Of a DNA stretch of 64,000 bases, positions 9,304 to 19,036 are shown piece by piece. Position 1 is the first letter of the stretch; each line of letters begins with the position of its first letter. The position numbers were made by a program, and so were the translations under genes. Source of the stretch: Yoonia tamlensis (lineage in GTDB: Bacteria > Pseudomonadota > Alphaproteobacteria > Rhodobacterales > Rhodobacteraceae); the NCBI RefSeq assembly GCF_900115105.1, contig NZ_FOYP01000002.1, forward strand, positions 124,001-188,000, given 5' to 3'. A model generated the notes under the pieces. That model was not told where the DNA came from, searched no databases, and saw nothing but the letters and a program-made list of their open reading frames with translations.

Positions 9304-10277
9304 GCTTTCAGGTTCTTCGCTGATTCCTTGATCGCATCATATTGACCCGACGGGCGGAACCGCCACAGGTAATCCGGCAAAACCGCATCCAGCGAGGTCG
9401 GCTGGATACCGAGCTGAACCAGCCCGTTTTCACCGGTGACAACATTATCAACCGTCAGGCTTGCAACCTGATCTTTGGTGATCGGCCCTTTCACCAGACC
9501 CAATGACAATGTCCGTCCGACACCAAAACCCCATGCCATCAGTCGCGCAATCGGGAACGGCAGGTTCACAACCAAACGGCGGCGGCGCACAACAGTCAGC
9601 ATCTTTTGGATCAAACCGCGCATGCTATGCACATCAGGCCCGCCCAGCGCATAAGTGCCAGCATCCACATCGCCCGTCACGGCCTTGGCAGCAGCTGCCG
9701 CAATATCATCGACATAGACAGGCTGGAACAGCGTATCCGCACCAACAATCGGCAGCACAGGGCCAAAACGGGACATGCCCGCAAAACGGTTAAAGAATGT
9801 ATCTTCGGGACCAAACACGATGGATGGGCGCAAAATAACGGCGCTCGGGAAATGCTGCTTCACGGCGGCCTCGCCAATCGCTTTGGTACGGCCGTATTCG
9901 CTTGGCGCGTTTTCATCCGCACCAATGGCCGAGACATGCACCATCCGCGCAACGTTCAATTCAGCGGCAATGCGGGCAATGCGTTCGGCTCCTTCGGCAT
10001 GCACCGCGTCAAACGTGTTCTTGCCCACTTCGTCAAGCAGACCAACGCAGTTCACAACCGCATCCGCACCTGCGGTCGCGGCGGCAACGCTGGCATCATC
10101 GCGGATATTGCAAAAAACCGGTTCCACTTGCCCGACAACACCGTAGGGGCGCACAAACATCGCCTCGTTGACTGTGCGCACAGCGACACGCACGCGCCAC
10201 CCTTCAAGGGCCATGCGGCGGGCAATATAGCGCCCCACAAAACCGGATCCGCCGAAAATGGTGACTAGCTTAGACAT
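9300..10277 (-). CDS. NDUFA9-like complex I-associated NAD(P)-binding protein
   Basis: A 325-aa atypical short-chain dehydrogenase of the extended SDR type. The N-terminal GGSGFVGRYIARRMALEGW is the dinucleotide-binding motif, and NCVGLLDEVGKNTFDAVH is typical of the complex I NDUFA9 subunit family found throughout alphaproteobacteria. These proteins are non-catalytic or quinone/complex I assembly-associated. The gene is next to uppP and convergent with it, an arrangement I regard as core chromosome. Confidence 0.87.
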   Translation of the reverse strand: MSKLVTIFGGSGFVGRYIARRMALEGWRVRVAVRTVNEAMFVRPYGVVGQVEPVFCNIRDDASVAAATAGADAVVNCVGLLDEVGKNTFDAVHAEGAERIARIAAELNVARMVHVSAIGADENAPSEYGRTKAIGEAAVKQHFPSAVILRPSIVFGPEDTFFNRFAGMSRFGPVLPIVGADTLFQPVYVDDIAAAAAKAVTGDVDAGTYALGGPDVHSMRGLIQKMLTVVRRRRLVVNLPFPIARLMAWGFGVGRTLSLGLVKGPITKDQVASLTVDNVVTGENGLVQLGIQPTSLDAVLPDYLWRFRPSGQYDAIKESAKNLKA

Positions 10278-10396
10278 AGCGTGGCCTCGTTGCTTGTTTG
10301 GTCCGGTTTACCTAGCTACCCATGGCCAGACAAGGCGCATTTGAAAGGATTCTGCACGCGGATCACACTTGGGCGCATTTTTCGCACCGAATCGCG

Positions 10397-10425
10397 TTGA
10401 CAGCGCCCGCGCCCAGCCTTACATC
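10397..10425 (+). promoter_or_regulatory. Promoter of tRNA-Leu
   Basis: A perfect TTGACA -35 box (10397-10402), a 17-bp spacer and TACATC (10420-10425) as -10. Predicted transcription would begin near 10432, about ten bases before the mature tRNA. Confidence 0.65.
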
Positions 10426-10441
10426 GCCCATCACGACACCT

Positions 10442-10527
10442 GCCCAGGTGGCGGAATGGTAGACGCGCCAGCTTCAGGTGCTGGTGTCTGTATGGACGTG
10501 GAGGTTCGAGTCCTCTCCTGGGCACCA
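10442..10527 (+). tRNA. tRNA-Leu (anticodon CAG)
   Basis: Acceptor stem GCCCAGG pairs with CCTGGGC, followed by discriminator A and an encoded CCA (10525-10527). The anticodon arm is CCAGC, loop TTCAGGT, GCTGG, giving anticodon CAG at 10475-10477, which reads CTG leucine codons. A long variable arm and the T-arm GGTTCGAGTCC confirm a class II tRNA. It sits exactly between the housekeeping block and the catabolic array, a position typical of integration hotspots. Confidence 0.96.
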
Positions 10528-11060
10528 AATTCCCCCCGATATCGTGAAGAAACGTAATGAAAACCTCGCGTTTCGAGGTTTGCGGGACCATTTTCGGGAT
10601 CGCTTTTAGGACCATTTTCATCGATCTCGGCCAGCAAGTTGTCACGTTTGGACGGTCGATTTGGGTTACGCTGGGCGATCCTGCGGCGAGATTACGCAGC
10701 ATGGACCCAAAGGTGCCGTCAAGATGGTGATCATAACAACGGCAGGACGTGGTGCGGGGAATGCCTACGACCAACGGTAATACAGGTTTCTTGCGATGCC
10801 TTCCCGACCGCATAGCGCCAATAGGTTTTACACACCACGCGGATTATCGCATCGGCAAGATGAACCAGAAACCTCCCCATTTCTATATCCTCAAATCCAT
10901 ATCACTGGCGCTGGCGACAGGCCGGTTTGGCCCAACAGGCAAAAATAGAATCAGAACACGAAAAATCACCGAATAAAATCAACAAACTAATTCGGATAAA
11001 AAATTTAATGTACAATAATGAAAAATAATGTACGATCCTAACCACACAAGGGAGGAAACC
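10528..11060. other. Gene-free stretch after tRNA-Leu
   Basis: No convincing gene. An 8-bp perfect inverted repeat with a five-base loop lies at 10561-10581 without a T-run. On the minus strand 10540-10637 encodes a short peptide with the repeat ENGPKSDPENGP that could be the remnant of a gene end, such as an integrase tail; this is speculative. From about 10860 the sequence becomes strongly AT-rich and ends in the operator region of the ABC operon. Confidence 0.5.
11003..11039 (+). promoter_or_regulatory. Tandem operator-like motifs before the CUT1 ABC operon
   Basis: Two copies of a motif with a central GTAC (TTAATGTACAATA, core 11010-11013; AATAATGTACGATC, core 11030-11033) are exactly 20 bp apart, so they lie on one face of the helix. 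The first contains TACAAT, a good -10 box. The second is repeated almost exactly before the sulfatase/dehydratase pair (19035-19054), and a variant lies between the SMP-30 gene and its GntR neighbour (16764-16780). The FCD GntR at 16840 is the likely binder. Confidence 0.55.
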
Positions 11061-12281
11061 ATGTTACGCTCATTATTCACAACTTCAGTCATCGCTCTGG
11101 CCGCGGCGACGGCGGCTTCTGCTGAAACGGTTCTTGACGTCACCGCGTGGAAAGGCAACGAAGCCGAACCCGCAGGCATGGCCGAGGTCATCGCGCTTTT
11201 CGAAGCAGCCAACCCCGACATCAAAGTAGAGCTGACCTATATCAGCCGGTCCGACACCGATGTGATCATTCCGCCGCGTCTTCAGGGTGGGAACCCGCCG
11301 GACGTGATGATGGTCGATATGCCACTTACCAAAGTCTGGGGCGACGCCGGGCTGTTGGTTGACTGGGGCACTGATGCCGAATGGTATGGCCGTGTGCCTG
11401 AAGGGCTGCAAAGTGCGATCACAATCGACGGCGCGGCCTATGTCATGCCGCTTGAAGTGATCGGGATGGGGCTGTTTGCCAACAGCGATCTTCTGGCGCA
11501 GGCCGGGATCACCGAAGCGCCCAAAACCATTGAAGCGCTAAAGGCCGCCTGTGGCGCGCTTTCCGCGGCAGGCATCAACCCGATGCTGATGACAAGCGGA
11601 TACCCTTCTGCGCTGTTTACCATTGCAAACGGGCTTGAAGCCGCGACAACGCCGGTCGAAGATCTGGGCAATGGCAACGCGCGTTTTGTTGACGATGCCG
11701 GCTTTAGTGCCGCATTGGACACTTTCCGCGAACTGGCAGCGGCAGATTGCTTTGACCCGCAGCAGATGGCCGGTGTCGATCCATGGAGCACCGCGCTCAG
11801 CGAATTCCAGGCGGGCAATTTTGCGATGCTGCCACAAGGCGCATGGAACATCGGCAGCTTTAGCCAGAATCCGGACCTGAACTTTACATTTGGTCCGATC
11901 CCGTCTGCATCGGGCGCAGGTGTTGCGGCTGATCTGTTCGGGTTTGGCTGGGGGATCAGCACAGGTTCCGAACACCAAGAGGCCGCCAAGACATTTGTGG
12001 CGTTCTGGTCGCAGCCCGAGAACCTGCAAATCCTTCTGGATGCTGAATCTGCATATTCGCCATTTGAAGATGGTGGTAGTGGCACGCCAGCGCTTGCTGC
12101 CGATTACGACGCCGCGCGCGCGGCTGGCGGCATCCGCAACTATCCGTTCTCTGTCGGACAGTGGCCGGGCGCATTGGACGGCGAAATGCAGAACGCGATG
12201 ACTGGTTTCTTGCTTAACCTTGATCAAGATAACAGTGACATTTTGGTCCGTTGGGACGAGACTGTCGAAGACAACATCTAA
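11061..12281 (+). CDS. CUT1 sugar ABC transporter, periplasmic binding protein
   Basis: A 406-aa family 1 solute-binding protein (UgpB/MalE type). A signal peptide (MLRSLFTTSVIALAAATAASA, cleavage before ETV) is followed by the VTAWKGNEAEPAGMAEVIALFEAANP opening of carbohydrate binders. GGAGG lies six bases before the ATG at 11061; an upstream in-frame Met at 11028 has no such site. First gene of an operon with two permeases, an SDR and an ATPase. The ligand is probably a mono- or disaccharide; the cluster's oxidative enzymes suggest an aldose. Confidence 0.93.
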   Translation: MLRSLFTTSVIALAAATAASAETVLDVTAWKGNEAEPAGMAEVIALFEAANPDIKVELTYISRSDTDVIIPPRLQGGNPPDVMMVDMPLTKVWGDAGLLVDWGTDAEWYGRVPEGLQSAITIDGAAYVMPLEVIGMGLFANSDLLAQAGITEAPKTIEALKAACGALSAAGINPMLMTSGYPSALFTIANGLEAATTPVEDLGNGNARFVDDAGFSAALDTFRELAAADCFDPQQMAGVDPWSTALSEFQAGNFAMLPQGAWNIGSFSQNPDLNFTFGPIPSASGAGVAADLFGFGWGISTGSEHQEAAKTFVAFWSQPENLQILLDAESAYSPFEDGGSGTPALAADYDAARAAGGIRNYPFSVGQWPGALDGEMQNAMTGFLLNLDQDNSDILVRWDETVEDNI

Positions 12282-12357
12282 ATGTTGTGAACCCCCCGCC
12301 CGGTTTGCCTCCCCCCGGGCGGGGGATCGTTTCAAGGTTTTGAACGGAGTATTTCAG

Positions 12358-13230
12358 ATGTCATCCCGCACCACGAAACTACTGTTCATGTTGCCGGCGC
12401 TGATCGTATTGGCCGTCTTTTTTGTCTATCCGATCGCGCTGACATTCTACTACAGCTTTACGGATTTTACCGGCGTGGGCACGCCCGAATATGCAGGTCT
12501 GAAAAACTATGACCGCATCATGTCGCGCAGTCGCTACCCCGAAGCGCTCAAGGTCACGATCCTGTTTACCCTCATCGTTGTGACCGTACAGACGCTTGCA
12601 GGGTTGTTCATTGCGACCTTGCTGCAACGGCTACCGGCGGTGCGCAATTTTGCCCGTGCGGCCCTGTTCACGCCTGCGATGATGTCGTTTGTAATTGTCG
12701 GCTACCTTTGGCAGTTCATCTATTCGCCGTTCAATGGTGGGCTGAATGCATTGTTAACCTCTGTCGGATTGGAAAGCCTGACGCGCGCGTGGCTGGGGGA
12801 CCCGTCTACCGCGCTATTTGCGATTGCGATTGCGCATGTCTGGATGTTCACCGGCTATACAACGGCGATTTTTCTGGCGGGCTATGCCAATATTCCGGGC
12901 GATATCGAAGAAGCAGGCAAGCTTGAAGGCGCAAATTCGCTGCAACGGTTCTGGTATCTTGAACTGCCTCTGCTGGCGCCTAGCGTCACAATCAATGTGA
13001 TGCTTTCGACCATTGGCACGCTCAAGACATTCGAATTGCCGTTCATCATGACCAAGGGCGGCCCTGATGGCGCCACACGCACGCTTAGCCTTGAAATCAT
13101 CGAAAACCTGTTTGGTGCTTATAAATTCGGTTTTGCGTCTTCGCTGTCGATTGTGATGTTGGTGATCGTGATCATCGTCGCCTTTGTACAAAACAAATTC
13201 TTGCGCGGACGAGAGGACAACATGTCATGA
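12358..13230 (+). CDS. CUT1 sugar ABC transporter, permease 1 (MalF/UgpA type)
   Basis: A 290-aa integral membrane protein with six hydrophobic segments. The cytoplasmic EAA loop that contacts the ATPase is EEAGKLEGANSLQRFWYLEL in the second half. The frame is open from 12220, but the ATG at 12358 has GGAGT nearby and gives the usual short MalF-type start. It lies 76 nt after the binding protein, and the intervening GC-rich repeat (12296-12328) may act as a partial terminator that favours binding-protein expression. It overlaps permease 2 by 4 nt. Confidence 0.93.
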   Translation: MSSRTTKLLFMLPALIVLAVFFVYPIALTFYYSFTDFTGVGTPEYAGLKNYDRIMSRSRYPEALKVTILFTLIVVTVQTLAGLFIATLLQRLPAVRNFARAALFTPAMMSFVIVGYLWQFIYSPFNGGLNALLTSVGLESLTRAWLGDPSTALFAIAIAHVWMFTGYTTAIFLAGYANIPGDIEEAGKLEGANSLQRFWYLELPLLAPSVTINVMLSTIGTLKTFELPFIMTKGGPDGATRTLSLEIIENLFGAYKFGFASSLSIVMLVIVIIVAFVQNKFLRGREDNMS

Positions 13231-14051
13231 CCAAACATAATATCCGGACATCGATCGGCAATATCTTTGTGCTTTTGCTTGTATTCGTGATGCTTGTCCC
13301 CGTGATCTACATGATTTTGATGTCGTTCCGCACCGGCGAGGAAATCGCGGCTGATCCGCTTGGCATGCCGTCGGGGCTGTTTCTGGGGAACTATATCAAC
13401 ACCTTGGAATCGATGAACTATTTCCGTTCGGTGGCCAATTCTGTCGGGATCACATTATCGGTAACAGTGATTGTGGCCTTTGTCGGATCATTGGCGGCCT
13501 ATCCGCTCGCGCGGAGCACCAACGCCTGGGGGCGGGCGTTTATCATGCTGGTGGCGCTCGGCCTTGCGACGCCTGCATTTGTGACCATCACGCCGATCTA
13601 TGTGATCTTTCGGCAGGTGGGTCTGCTGGATAATTATGTGGGGATCATTCTGGCCTTTACGGCGCTTAATTTGCCGCTGGCCGTGTTCTTTTATGTCGGA
13701 TTTATCGGCGCCATTCCAAGGGACCTCGAGGAAGCGGCCAAGCTAGATAACTGCACAGATTTTCAGGTGTTCTGGCATGTGATCCGCCCGCTTCTTGGCC
13801 CTGCCACCGCGACGCTGTCGCTGTTTGTGATGTTGATGGTCTGGAATGATTTTACCTATCCGCTGTTGCTGCTGACGGATCCTGACAAATTCACGGTGAT
13901 GATTTCGGTCTACCGGTTTGTTGGGAACCATAACATTGAACCGGACCTGTTGTTCCCTGCCGCGGTGCTTGGGTCGTTGCCATTGCTGATTATTTTCGTG
14001 ATCTTCCAACGCCGGATTGTGTCGGGCGTCACTGCGGGGGCGGTAAAATGA
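13227..14051 (+). CDS. CUT1 sugar ABC transporter, permease 2 (MalG type)
   Basis: A 274-aa membrane protein, six hydrophobic segments, EAA loop DLEEAAKLDNCTDFQVFWHV. It starts inside the stop of permease 1 (ATGA) and its own stop overlaps the start of the following SDR gene by 4 nt, so the five genes from 11061 to 15893 are one translationally coupled operon. Confidence 0.93.
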   Translation: MTKHNIRTSIGNIFVLLLVFVMLVPVIYMILMSFRTGEEIAADPLGMPSGLFLGNYINTLESMNYFRSVANSVGITLSVTVIVAFVGSLAAYPLARSTNAWGRAFIMLVALGLATPAFVTITPIYVIFRQVGLLDNYVGIILAFTALNLPLAVFFYVGFIGAIPRDLEEAAKLDNCTDFQVFWHVIRPLLGPATATLSLFVMLMVWNDFTYPLLLLTDPDKFTVMISVYRFVGNHNIEPDLLFPAAVLGSLPLLIIFVIFQRRIVSGVTAGAVK

Positions 14052-14815
14052 ACCTGACGGGACAGCATGTTATCGTAACGGGTGCAGGCGCGGGGATCGG
14101 GCTTGGTATTGTCCGGCAGGTGCGCGCAGCGGGTGCCGATGTCACCGCATTTGATATCAACGCGGACGGGCAAGCAGCGCTTGAGGCGCTTGGCGCGCAG
14201 TTTGTGCAGGTTGATGTTGCGAATTGCGATGCGTTTGCGGCGGCGATTGATGCCGCGCATGCCGCGCTTGGCCGGCTTGACGGGTTGGTGAACAACGCGG
14301 GCGTGACCATTCAGGTGCCGTTTCTTGAAATGACGCGCGCGCAGATGGAAACGCTTTGGACTGTGAACCAGCGCTCCGTGCTTGTCGGTTGCCAGACCGC
14401 AGGCCGGTTGATGGCCGCGCAAAAGCGTGGCGCGATCGTGAATATCGCGTCCAATCACGCCGGTGCGACCGATCCGGGGTTTGAAGGCTATGCCGGATCC
14501 AAAGGTGCAATCGTGTCGATGACCCGCGCGATGGCGTGGTCGCTTGGCCCGCATGGTGTGCGCGTGAACACGCTTAGCCCTGGTATGACCCGCACAGAAA
14601 TTGTCGACGCGGCAATGCAAGATCCTGATCTCGCAAAGATTTTTCAGGGATGGGCTGCGGATAACGCGGTGAACAGCGTGCAAGAGGTCGGCGATGCGGC
14701 GGTATTTTTGCTGTCCGCGCAATCGGCCGCAATAAACGGTGCTGATATCGTCGCAGACCGTGCGATGTCGGTGCGCTTGGGTGCTGCGGATAAAAAGGAA
14801 AACAAAGATGGCTGA
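14048..14815 (+). CDS. SDR oxidoreductase (probable sugar dehydrogenase) in the transporter operon
   Basis: A 255-aa classical short-chain dehydrogenase. [11 protein letters not shown] is the cofactor motif, NNAG follows at about residue 82, and [14 protein letters not shown] provides the Tyr-x-x-x-Lys pair. The C-terminus departs from the usual DGG ending ([15 protein letters not shown]). Being between the permease and ATPase genes, it probably acts on the imported sugar. With the neighbouring SMP-30 lactonase it would make an aldonolactone and then the acid. Exact substrate unknown; L-fucose, galactose or arabinose-type dehydrogenases are the closest models. Confidence 0.85.
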   Translation: MNLTGQHVIVTGAGAGIGLGIVRQVRAAGADVTAFDINADGQAALEALGAQFVQVDVANCDAFAAAIDAAHAALGRLDGLVNNAGVTIQVPFLEMTRAQMETLWTVNQRSVLVGCQTAGRLMAAQKRGAIVNIASNHAGATDPGFEGYAGSKGAIVSMTRAMAWSLGPHGVRVNTLSPGMTRTEIVDAAMQDPDLAKIFQGWAADNAVNSVQEVGDAAVFLLSAQSAAINGADIVADRAMSVRLGAADKKENKDG

Positions 14816-15893
14816 ACTGAACATTCGTAACGCGATCAAACGCTATGGTCCGGTCGAGGTGATCCACGGGATCGATCTTGATATTGCGGATGGTGAGTTT
14901 TGCGTTTTTGTCGGCCCGTCGGGCTGCGGGAAATCGACACTATTGCGCATGATTGCGGGGCTGGAACAAACCAGCGAAGGCCAGATCAGCATTGCCGGCC
15001 GCGACGTGACCCATGCTGAGCCAGCCAAGCGCGGCGTGGCGATGGTGTTCCAGACCTATGCGCTTTATCCGCATATGACGGTGCGCCAGAACATGAGCTT
15101 CGGGCTTAAGATCGGCGGCACCGAAAAGACCGAGATTGCCCGCAAGGTCGATGAGGCGGCGCGCATCCTGAAGCTGGGCGATTATATGGACCGCAAGCCC
15201 AAGGCCCTGTCCGGCGGTCAGCGCCAGCGCGTCGCAATCGGGCGCGCGATTGTGCGCCAGCCCGAAGTGTTTCTATTCGACGAGCCCCTGTCCAATCTGG
15301 ACGCCGAATTGCGGGTTGAAATGCGCGTTGAAATTGCGCGTCTGCACAACCAGCTGGGCGCAACAATGATTTACGTGACACACGATCAGGTCGAGGCCAT
15401 GACAATGGCCGATAAGATCGTGGTGCTGCGCGATGGCCGTATCGAACAGGTCGGATCGCCCGTGGGGCTGTATGAGGATCCCGACAATCTGTTTGTTGCC
15501 GGTTTCATCGGCAGCCCGCGTATGAACTTTTTTGCAGGCAAGGTCACGGACATGCATGACGCGGGTGTGACTGTGACCCTGCCGCGTCTTGGCGATGTTG
15601 CGGTGCCTGTGGCCACGGATGCGCCGCTTGAAATTGGCCACGCGGTGACGGTTGGTGTCCGGCCCGAACATTTTGACCCGAGCGGTGAAATCACCGCCCA
15701 GCTGGCGATTGACGTGGTCGAAAATCTTGGTGGGGTGTCTTATGCCTATTCGACTTCGCAAGATAATGCGCCGCCGGTGATTATCGAATGGCGCGGCAAA
15801 AATCGCCCCCGCCAAGGTGGCACGGTGGCGGTGAATTTTGATGCGGGCTGCGCGCTGTTGTTTGATACCGCCAGCGGGTTGCGGCTGCGTTAG
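14808..15893 (+). CDS. CUT1 sugar ABC transporter, ATPase (UgpC/MalK type)
   Basis: A 361-aa ABC ATPase: Walker [10 protein letters not shown], signature [14 protein letters not shown], Walker [13 protein letters not shown], switch His in THDQVEAM, then a C-terminal OB-type regulatory domain (about residues 235-361) as in MalK/UgpC. The ATG at 14808 lies inside the end of the SDR gene (8-nt overlap). It may energise other CUT1 importers too, since such ATPases are often shared. Confidence 0.94.
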   Translation: MAELNIRNAIKRYGPVEVIHGIDLDIADGEFCVFVGPSGCGKSTLLRMIAGLEQTSEGQISIAGRDVTHAEPAKRGVAMVFQTYALYPHMTVRQNMSFGLKIGGTEKTEIARKVDEAARILKLGDYMDRKPKALSGGQRQRVAIGRAIVRQPEVFLFDEPLSNLDAELRVEMRVEIARLHNQLGATMIYVTHDQVEAMTMADKIVVLRDGRIEQVGSPVGLYEDPDNLFVAGFIGSPRMNFFAGKVTDMHDAGVTVTLPRLGDVAVPVATDAPLEIGHAVTVGVRPEHFDPSGEITAQLAIDVVENLGGVSYAYSTSQDNAPPVIIEWRGKNRPRQGGTVAVNFDAGCALLFDTASGLRLR

Positions 15894-16747
15894 GGTTGTG
15901 GCCAGCGCGCCAAAAACGGTGCCCGGCCCGGCGTTTCCATGGGAATGGCATAGAGGTTGCCAGCCTGCGGGTTTGCTTTGCGCTCGGCGGGGCTTAGGGC
16001 GTAATTTCCCGTTGTGACAAACAGGGTCCGCAGATCCGCCCCGCCAAAGGCACAGTTGGTAACGATCGTGCAGGGCAGGGTGATTGTTTCGATGATGTCG
16101 CCTTTCGGGGTCATGCCGATAACCTGCCCGCGGTCGCAAATCGCGATCCACAGTGTGCCTGCCTGATCAACACAAAGCCCGTCAGGGCATCCGGTTTGCG
16201 CGTCAAACCGCGCAAGAACGGACCATTGCCCGTCAGTGAACTTATGCAGGACCCCCGGCACGCTATCGATAAAATAAAGCGTCTTACCGTCCGGGCTCCA
16301 GTCAAGCCCGTTGGACAGTGTTGTGCCGGTCATCTGCGTGCTGCACCCTGTGCTGTCATAGCGGTACAGCGCGCCTGTTGGCCCCTTGACGCCCTCGGAC
16401 ATGGAACCGACCCAAAGATCACCGTCGGGGCTGGCTGCCATATCGTTCAGACGGTTTCCGGGATGGTCCGGTTCAGGGTCGTGCAGGATGGTGATTGCGC
16501 CTGATGCGGGGTCCACGGTGCCCAGCCCGTTGATTGTGGCGATCAGCAAATCCCCCGTTTCATGCAGCGCCAGTCCCGAAATCAGATAGGGCAGTTGCGT
16601 TGCGGTTTTTTCACCGGTTGCGGGTGTGTAGGAATGCAGCCGCGCTGCGGTGATATCGACCCACCACAAACAGGAACGCATTTGATCCCACAAAAGACCT
16701 TCGCCACACAAAGCGTTGACCGGATCGACACAGATGGGGTTTTTCAT
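15890..16747 (-). CDS. SMP-30/gluconolactonase/LRE-family lactonase
   Basis: A 285-aa six-bladed beta-propeller hydrolase expected to open aldonolactones using a divalent metal. Recognisable segments are [12 protein letters not shown] (metal-ligand Glu), [18 protein letters not shown] and [17 protein letters not shown], with the catalytic Asp in PDGLCVDQ. The ATG has AAGGTAAG upstream. It is convergent with the ABC operon (4-nt overlap) and divergent from the GntR gene. It would act directly after the SDR of the transporter operon. Confidence 0.9.
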   Translation of the reverse strand: MKNPICVDPVNALCGEGLLWDQMRSCLWWVDITAARLHSYTPATGEKTATQLPYLISGLALHETGDLLIATINGLGTVDPASGAITILHDPEPDHPGNRLNDMAASPDGDLWVGSMSEGVKGPTGALYRYDSTGCSTQMTGTTLSNGLDWSPDGKTLYFIDSVPGVLHKFTDGQWSVLARFDAQTGCPDGLCVDQAGTLWIAICDRGQVIGMTPKGDIIETITLPCTIVTNCAFGGADLRTLFVTTGNYALSPAERKANPQAGNLYAIPMETPGRAPFLARWPQP

Positions 16748-16763
16748 GTTTCTTACCTTTCAT

Positions 16764-16780
16764 GAATAATGTATGATTTT
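16764..16780. promoter_or_regulatory. Operator-like motif between SMP-30 and GntR genes
   Basis: GAATAATGTATGATTTT matches the AATAATGTACGAT motif found at 11023 and 19037 with one change in its GTAC core (16771-16774). It lies 17 bp upstream of the SMP-30 start in the divergent promoter region, consistent with autoregulation by the adjacent GntR protein. Confidence 0.5.
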
Positions 16781-16839
16781 GGTGAAATATGAATAAATCA
16801 CGGGCATCAATGATGCGCGCGCAGCAGAGGCGGTGACGG

Positions 16840-17550
16840 ATGAGTGGGCAAGGAATACTGGCGTTGTCGGCGCATAAAGAGGATGCGCAGACATCGGCAA
16901 ACGCGATCTATGAAAGCATCCGCCACGATATTCTATCCGGCAAGCTTGGTGCGAATGCCCGCCTGAAGGTTTCCGAACTTGCGCGTATCCACGACACATC
17001 AACCAACCCCGTGCGCGAGGCGTTGCAGCAGTTGCGCGGCGAGGGGCTTGTTTTGTTTGCCCCCAATCAGGGCGCCCGTGTCCGGCCGATTGATATGGAA
17101 TTTGTGCGCGATGTGGTCGAAGTGGGTGTTCTTCTCGAACCCTATCTTCTGCGCTGGTTTGTGGAAACCGCCAGCGACGCAGACGTGGCAAAGCTGCGGG
17201 GGTTGCAAGCCGAGATGGAGATGCTGAATTTTCAGGACAAGCCACGCCATACGGTGTTGGACAGCACGTTTCACGAAACCATGTATGCGCGCCATTACAA
17301 CCGTGTTGCCTATGGTGTCTGGAAACAGCACCGCGAAATCATCAGTTCGATCAGCACCCGCGTGCCGATTGCCTTGGGCCGCCAAAAGGCGATTTTGCTG
17401 GAACACCGCGACCTGATCGAAGCGATCAGCGCGCAGGAAACAGATCGCGCTGTTGCGGTGCTTACGCAGCATATTGGTGACGCGGGCCGCCATCTGGTTG
17501 ACCAATTGCGCATCGAGGAAACGCTCGCCACGCAGGCAGTGAAGGGCTGA
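16840..17550 (+). CDS. GntR-family regulator, FCD type (cluster regulator)
   Basis: A 236-aa regulator. The winged helix-turn-helix (about residues 25-85) contains LKVSELARIHDTSTNPVREALQQLRGEGLV, and an alpha-helical FCD ligand domain follows, with metal-binding histidines in DSTFHETMYARHYN and the later LTQHIGDAGRH. Such proteins are usually released by a pathway intermediate. It is divergent from the SMP-30 gene, with an operator-like motif between them, and convergent with the sulfatase (3-nt gap). Likely regulator of the 11.0-20.3 kb genes. Confidence 0.9.
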   Translation: MSGQGILALSAHKEDAQTSANAIYESIRHDILSGKLGANARLKVSELARIHDTSTNPVREALQQLRGEGLVLFAPNQGARVRPIDMEFVRDVVEVGVLLEPYLLRWFVETASDADVAKLRGLQAEMEMLNFQDKPRHTVLDSTFHETMYARHYNRVAYGVWKQHREIISSISTRVPIALGRQKAILLEHRDLIEAISAQETDRAVAVLTQHIGDAGRHLVDQLRIEETLATQAVKG

Positions 17551-17553
17551 CAT

Positions 17554-18966
17554 TTACGCGGATCCGTGGCTGTGTTGTTCCGACCGGTCGCGCCCGTCAA
17601 TATAGCTGCCGACAGGCAGGTGATGCCCCGGACCGGCGAGCCAGTCACCTTCGGCCTGCATCCAGTCAAACAGCCGCTTTTTGAGGTCCGCTTCGATCTT
17701 GGCAACAGCGGGGGTTCCCGCCAGATTGTGCCGTTCGCCTCCGTCGGTTTGCAGGTCGTATAATTCGGCGATGTCATGCGGGCTCCATGCATATTTATAG
17801 CGCGGGCCACGGATGCCACGGAACCGGAATTGCCGCCCCTGATAGGCATCATAGACATAGTGGACATGGTCGGGCTGGCCGCGCAAATAGCTGCGCGCCG
17901 TTTCGGACGCATCAAGAATATCCGCAGCCCCTGCCATATCAACAAGGCTGGGGATCAGATCGCGCAGGCTGTAAAACGCTTTGTTTTCAGTGGCTTCAGG
18001 TTGACCGGGCGTGCGGATGATCAGGGGGATGCGCATGACCTCTTCGTAAAAGAACGGGCCTTTGTCAAACCAGCCATGGGCGCCAAGCATTTCACCGTGA
18101 TCCGACGTGAACGCAATAACGGTGCTGTCATCCATCCCGTTTGCGGTCACTGCGCCGCACAGCCGCCCGAACATATCATCGATATAGGAACAAAAGCCCC
18201 AGTAATGCTGGGCCGTGCGCCGCCAGTCTTTCATGGTCATGCCGGACGTGTCCTGACAGGGCCAATAGGGGGCATCCTGGGCGGCAGGTTTGCCGGTTTC
18301 GGAAAACTGTGCGCACCAGTTATCGGGGATAAAATCCGCGGGCAGATCATCATAAAGCTGCACATATTTTTCAGGCACATGGTGCGGAAAATGGGGGCCG
18401 TGCAGGCTAACCACCAGACATAGCGGCGGATCGGATTTGCGGTGTTGGTCAAGCCGCGCGATTGCGGCGTCGACACGAGCTTCGTCCAGTGGCATGCCCG
18501 CTGTTACGGTCCCGTAGTAAGGCGATTTGCGGTCCGCCCCAAAGGTCACATCGGCGGTGGCCATCAACGGAAGATCCCCGCCATCCGATAGGGCCACATC
18601 GCGAATCCCGCGATCGGTCAGTGTATTGTCACCCAGATGCCATTTGCCGATAAACGAAATGTCATAGCCGGCCGCATCAAGCCGTTCGAGATAGGTGTTC
18701 TGCGCCGGATGCAATTTGCCAAACGGGTAAAATGACCGGCCTTGCACATTGTCCATCGCCCCGTTCTGATGCGGGAGCTTGCCGGTAAAAAGGCTGCCGC
18801 GGGCAGGGGTGCACAGCGGAACCGTGGTAAACGCATGCGTGTAATTTGTGGCGGTTTGCCGGAATTTTTGCAGATTCGGCAGTTTGGCAGGGTGCTGCGG
18901 GGCGTTCAGCGTGTCCCACCGCCACTGGTCTGTCAGGAACAATATAATATTCTTTTTCAATGGCAT
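17554..18966 (-). CDS. Sulfatase (type I, formylglycine-dependent), cytoplasmic
   Basis: A 470-aa arylsulfatase/choline-sulfatase-like hydrolase. N-terminal NIILFLTDQWRWDTL holds the first metal ligands, and LCTPARG is the C-x-P-x-R signature, with C52 the residue converted to formylglycine. HGDMLG-type and SDHGEMLGAHGW segments supply the later metal ligands. No signal peptide is visible, so it should act on an imported sulfated substrate. A longer frame starts 42 nt upstream; the ATG at 18966 follows AGGGACA. It is within a sugar-oxidation cluster, so a sulfated monosaccharide is a plausible substrate; choline sulfate is an alternative. Confidence 0.9.
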   Translation of the reverse strand: MPLKKNIILFLTDQWRWDTLNAPQHPAKLPNLQKFRQTATNYTHAFTTVPLCTPARGSLFTGKLPHQNGAMDNVQGRSFYPFGKLHPAQNTYLERLDAAGYDISFIGKWHLGDNTLTDRGIRDVALSDGGDLPLMATADVTFGADRKSPYYGTVTAGMPLDEARVDAAIARLDQHRKSDPPLCLVVSLHGPHFPHHVPEKYVQLYDDLPADFIPDNWCAQFSETGKPAAQDAPYWPCQDTSGMTMKDWRRTAQHYWGFCSYIDDMFGRLCGAVTANGMDDSTVIAFTSDHGEMLGAHGWFDKGPFFYEEVMRIPLIIRTPGQPEATENKAFYSLRDLIPSLVDMAGAADILDASETARSYLRGQPDHVHYVYDAYQGRQFRFRGIRGPRYKYAWSPHDIAELYDLQTDGGERHNLAGTPAVAKIEADLKKRLFDWMQAEGDWLAGPGHHLPVGSYIDGRDRSEQHSHGSA

Positions 18967-19007
18967 AACATGTCCCTGCTGCGTTGAGAAAACCGCTGTT
19001 GCTGGCA

Positions 19008-19036
19008 TGTATAATCATATTATCCACAATAATCAA
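19008..19036 (-). promoter_or_regulatory. Sulfatase promoter
   Basis: On the minus strand TTGATT (19031-19036), a 17-bp spacer and TATACA (19008-19013) form a good sigma-70 promoter about 40 nt before the sulfatase start. The operator-like motif at 19035-19054 abuts its -35 box. Confidence 0.55.

Noticed and set aside
10316..10813. Minus-strand 165-codon frame and the + strand 10369-10557 frame
   Set aside because: Both run through the tRNA-Leu gene; the peptide there is simply translated tRNA sequence.
10749..10976. 75-codon + strand frame after tRNA-Leu
   Set aside because: No ribosome site and no recognisable domain; the sequence drifts into the AT-rich promoter region.
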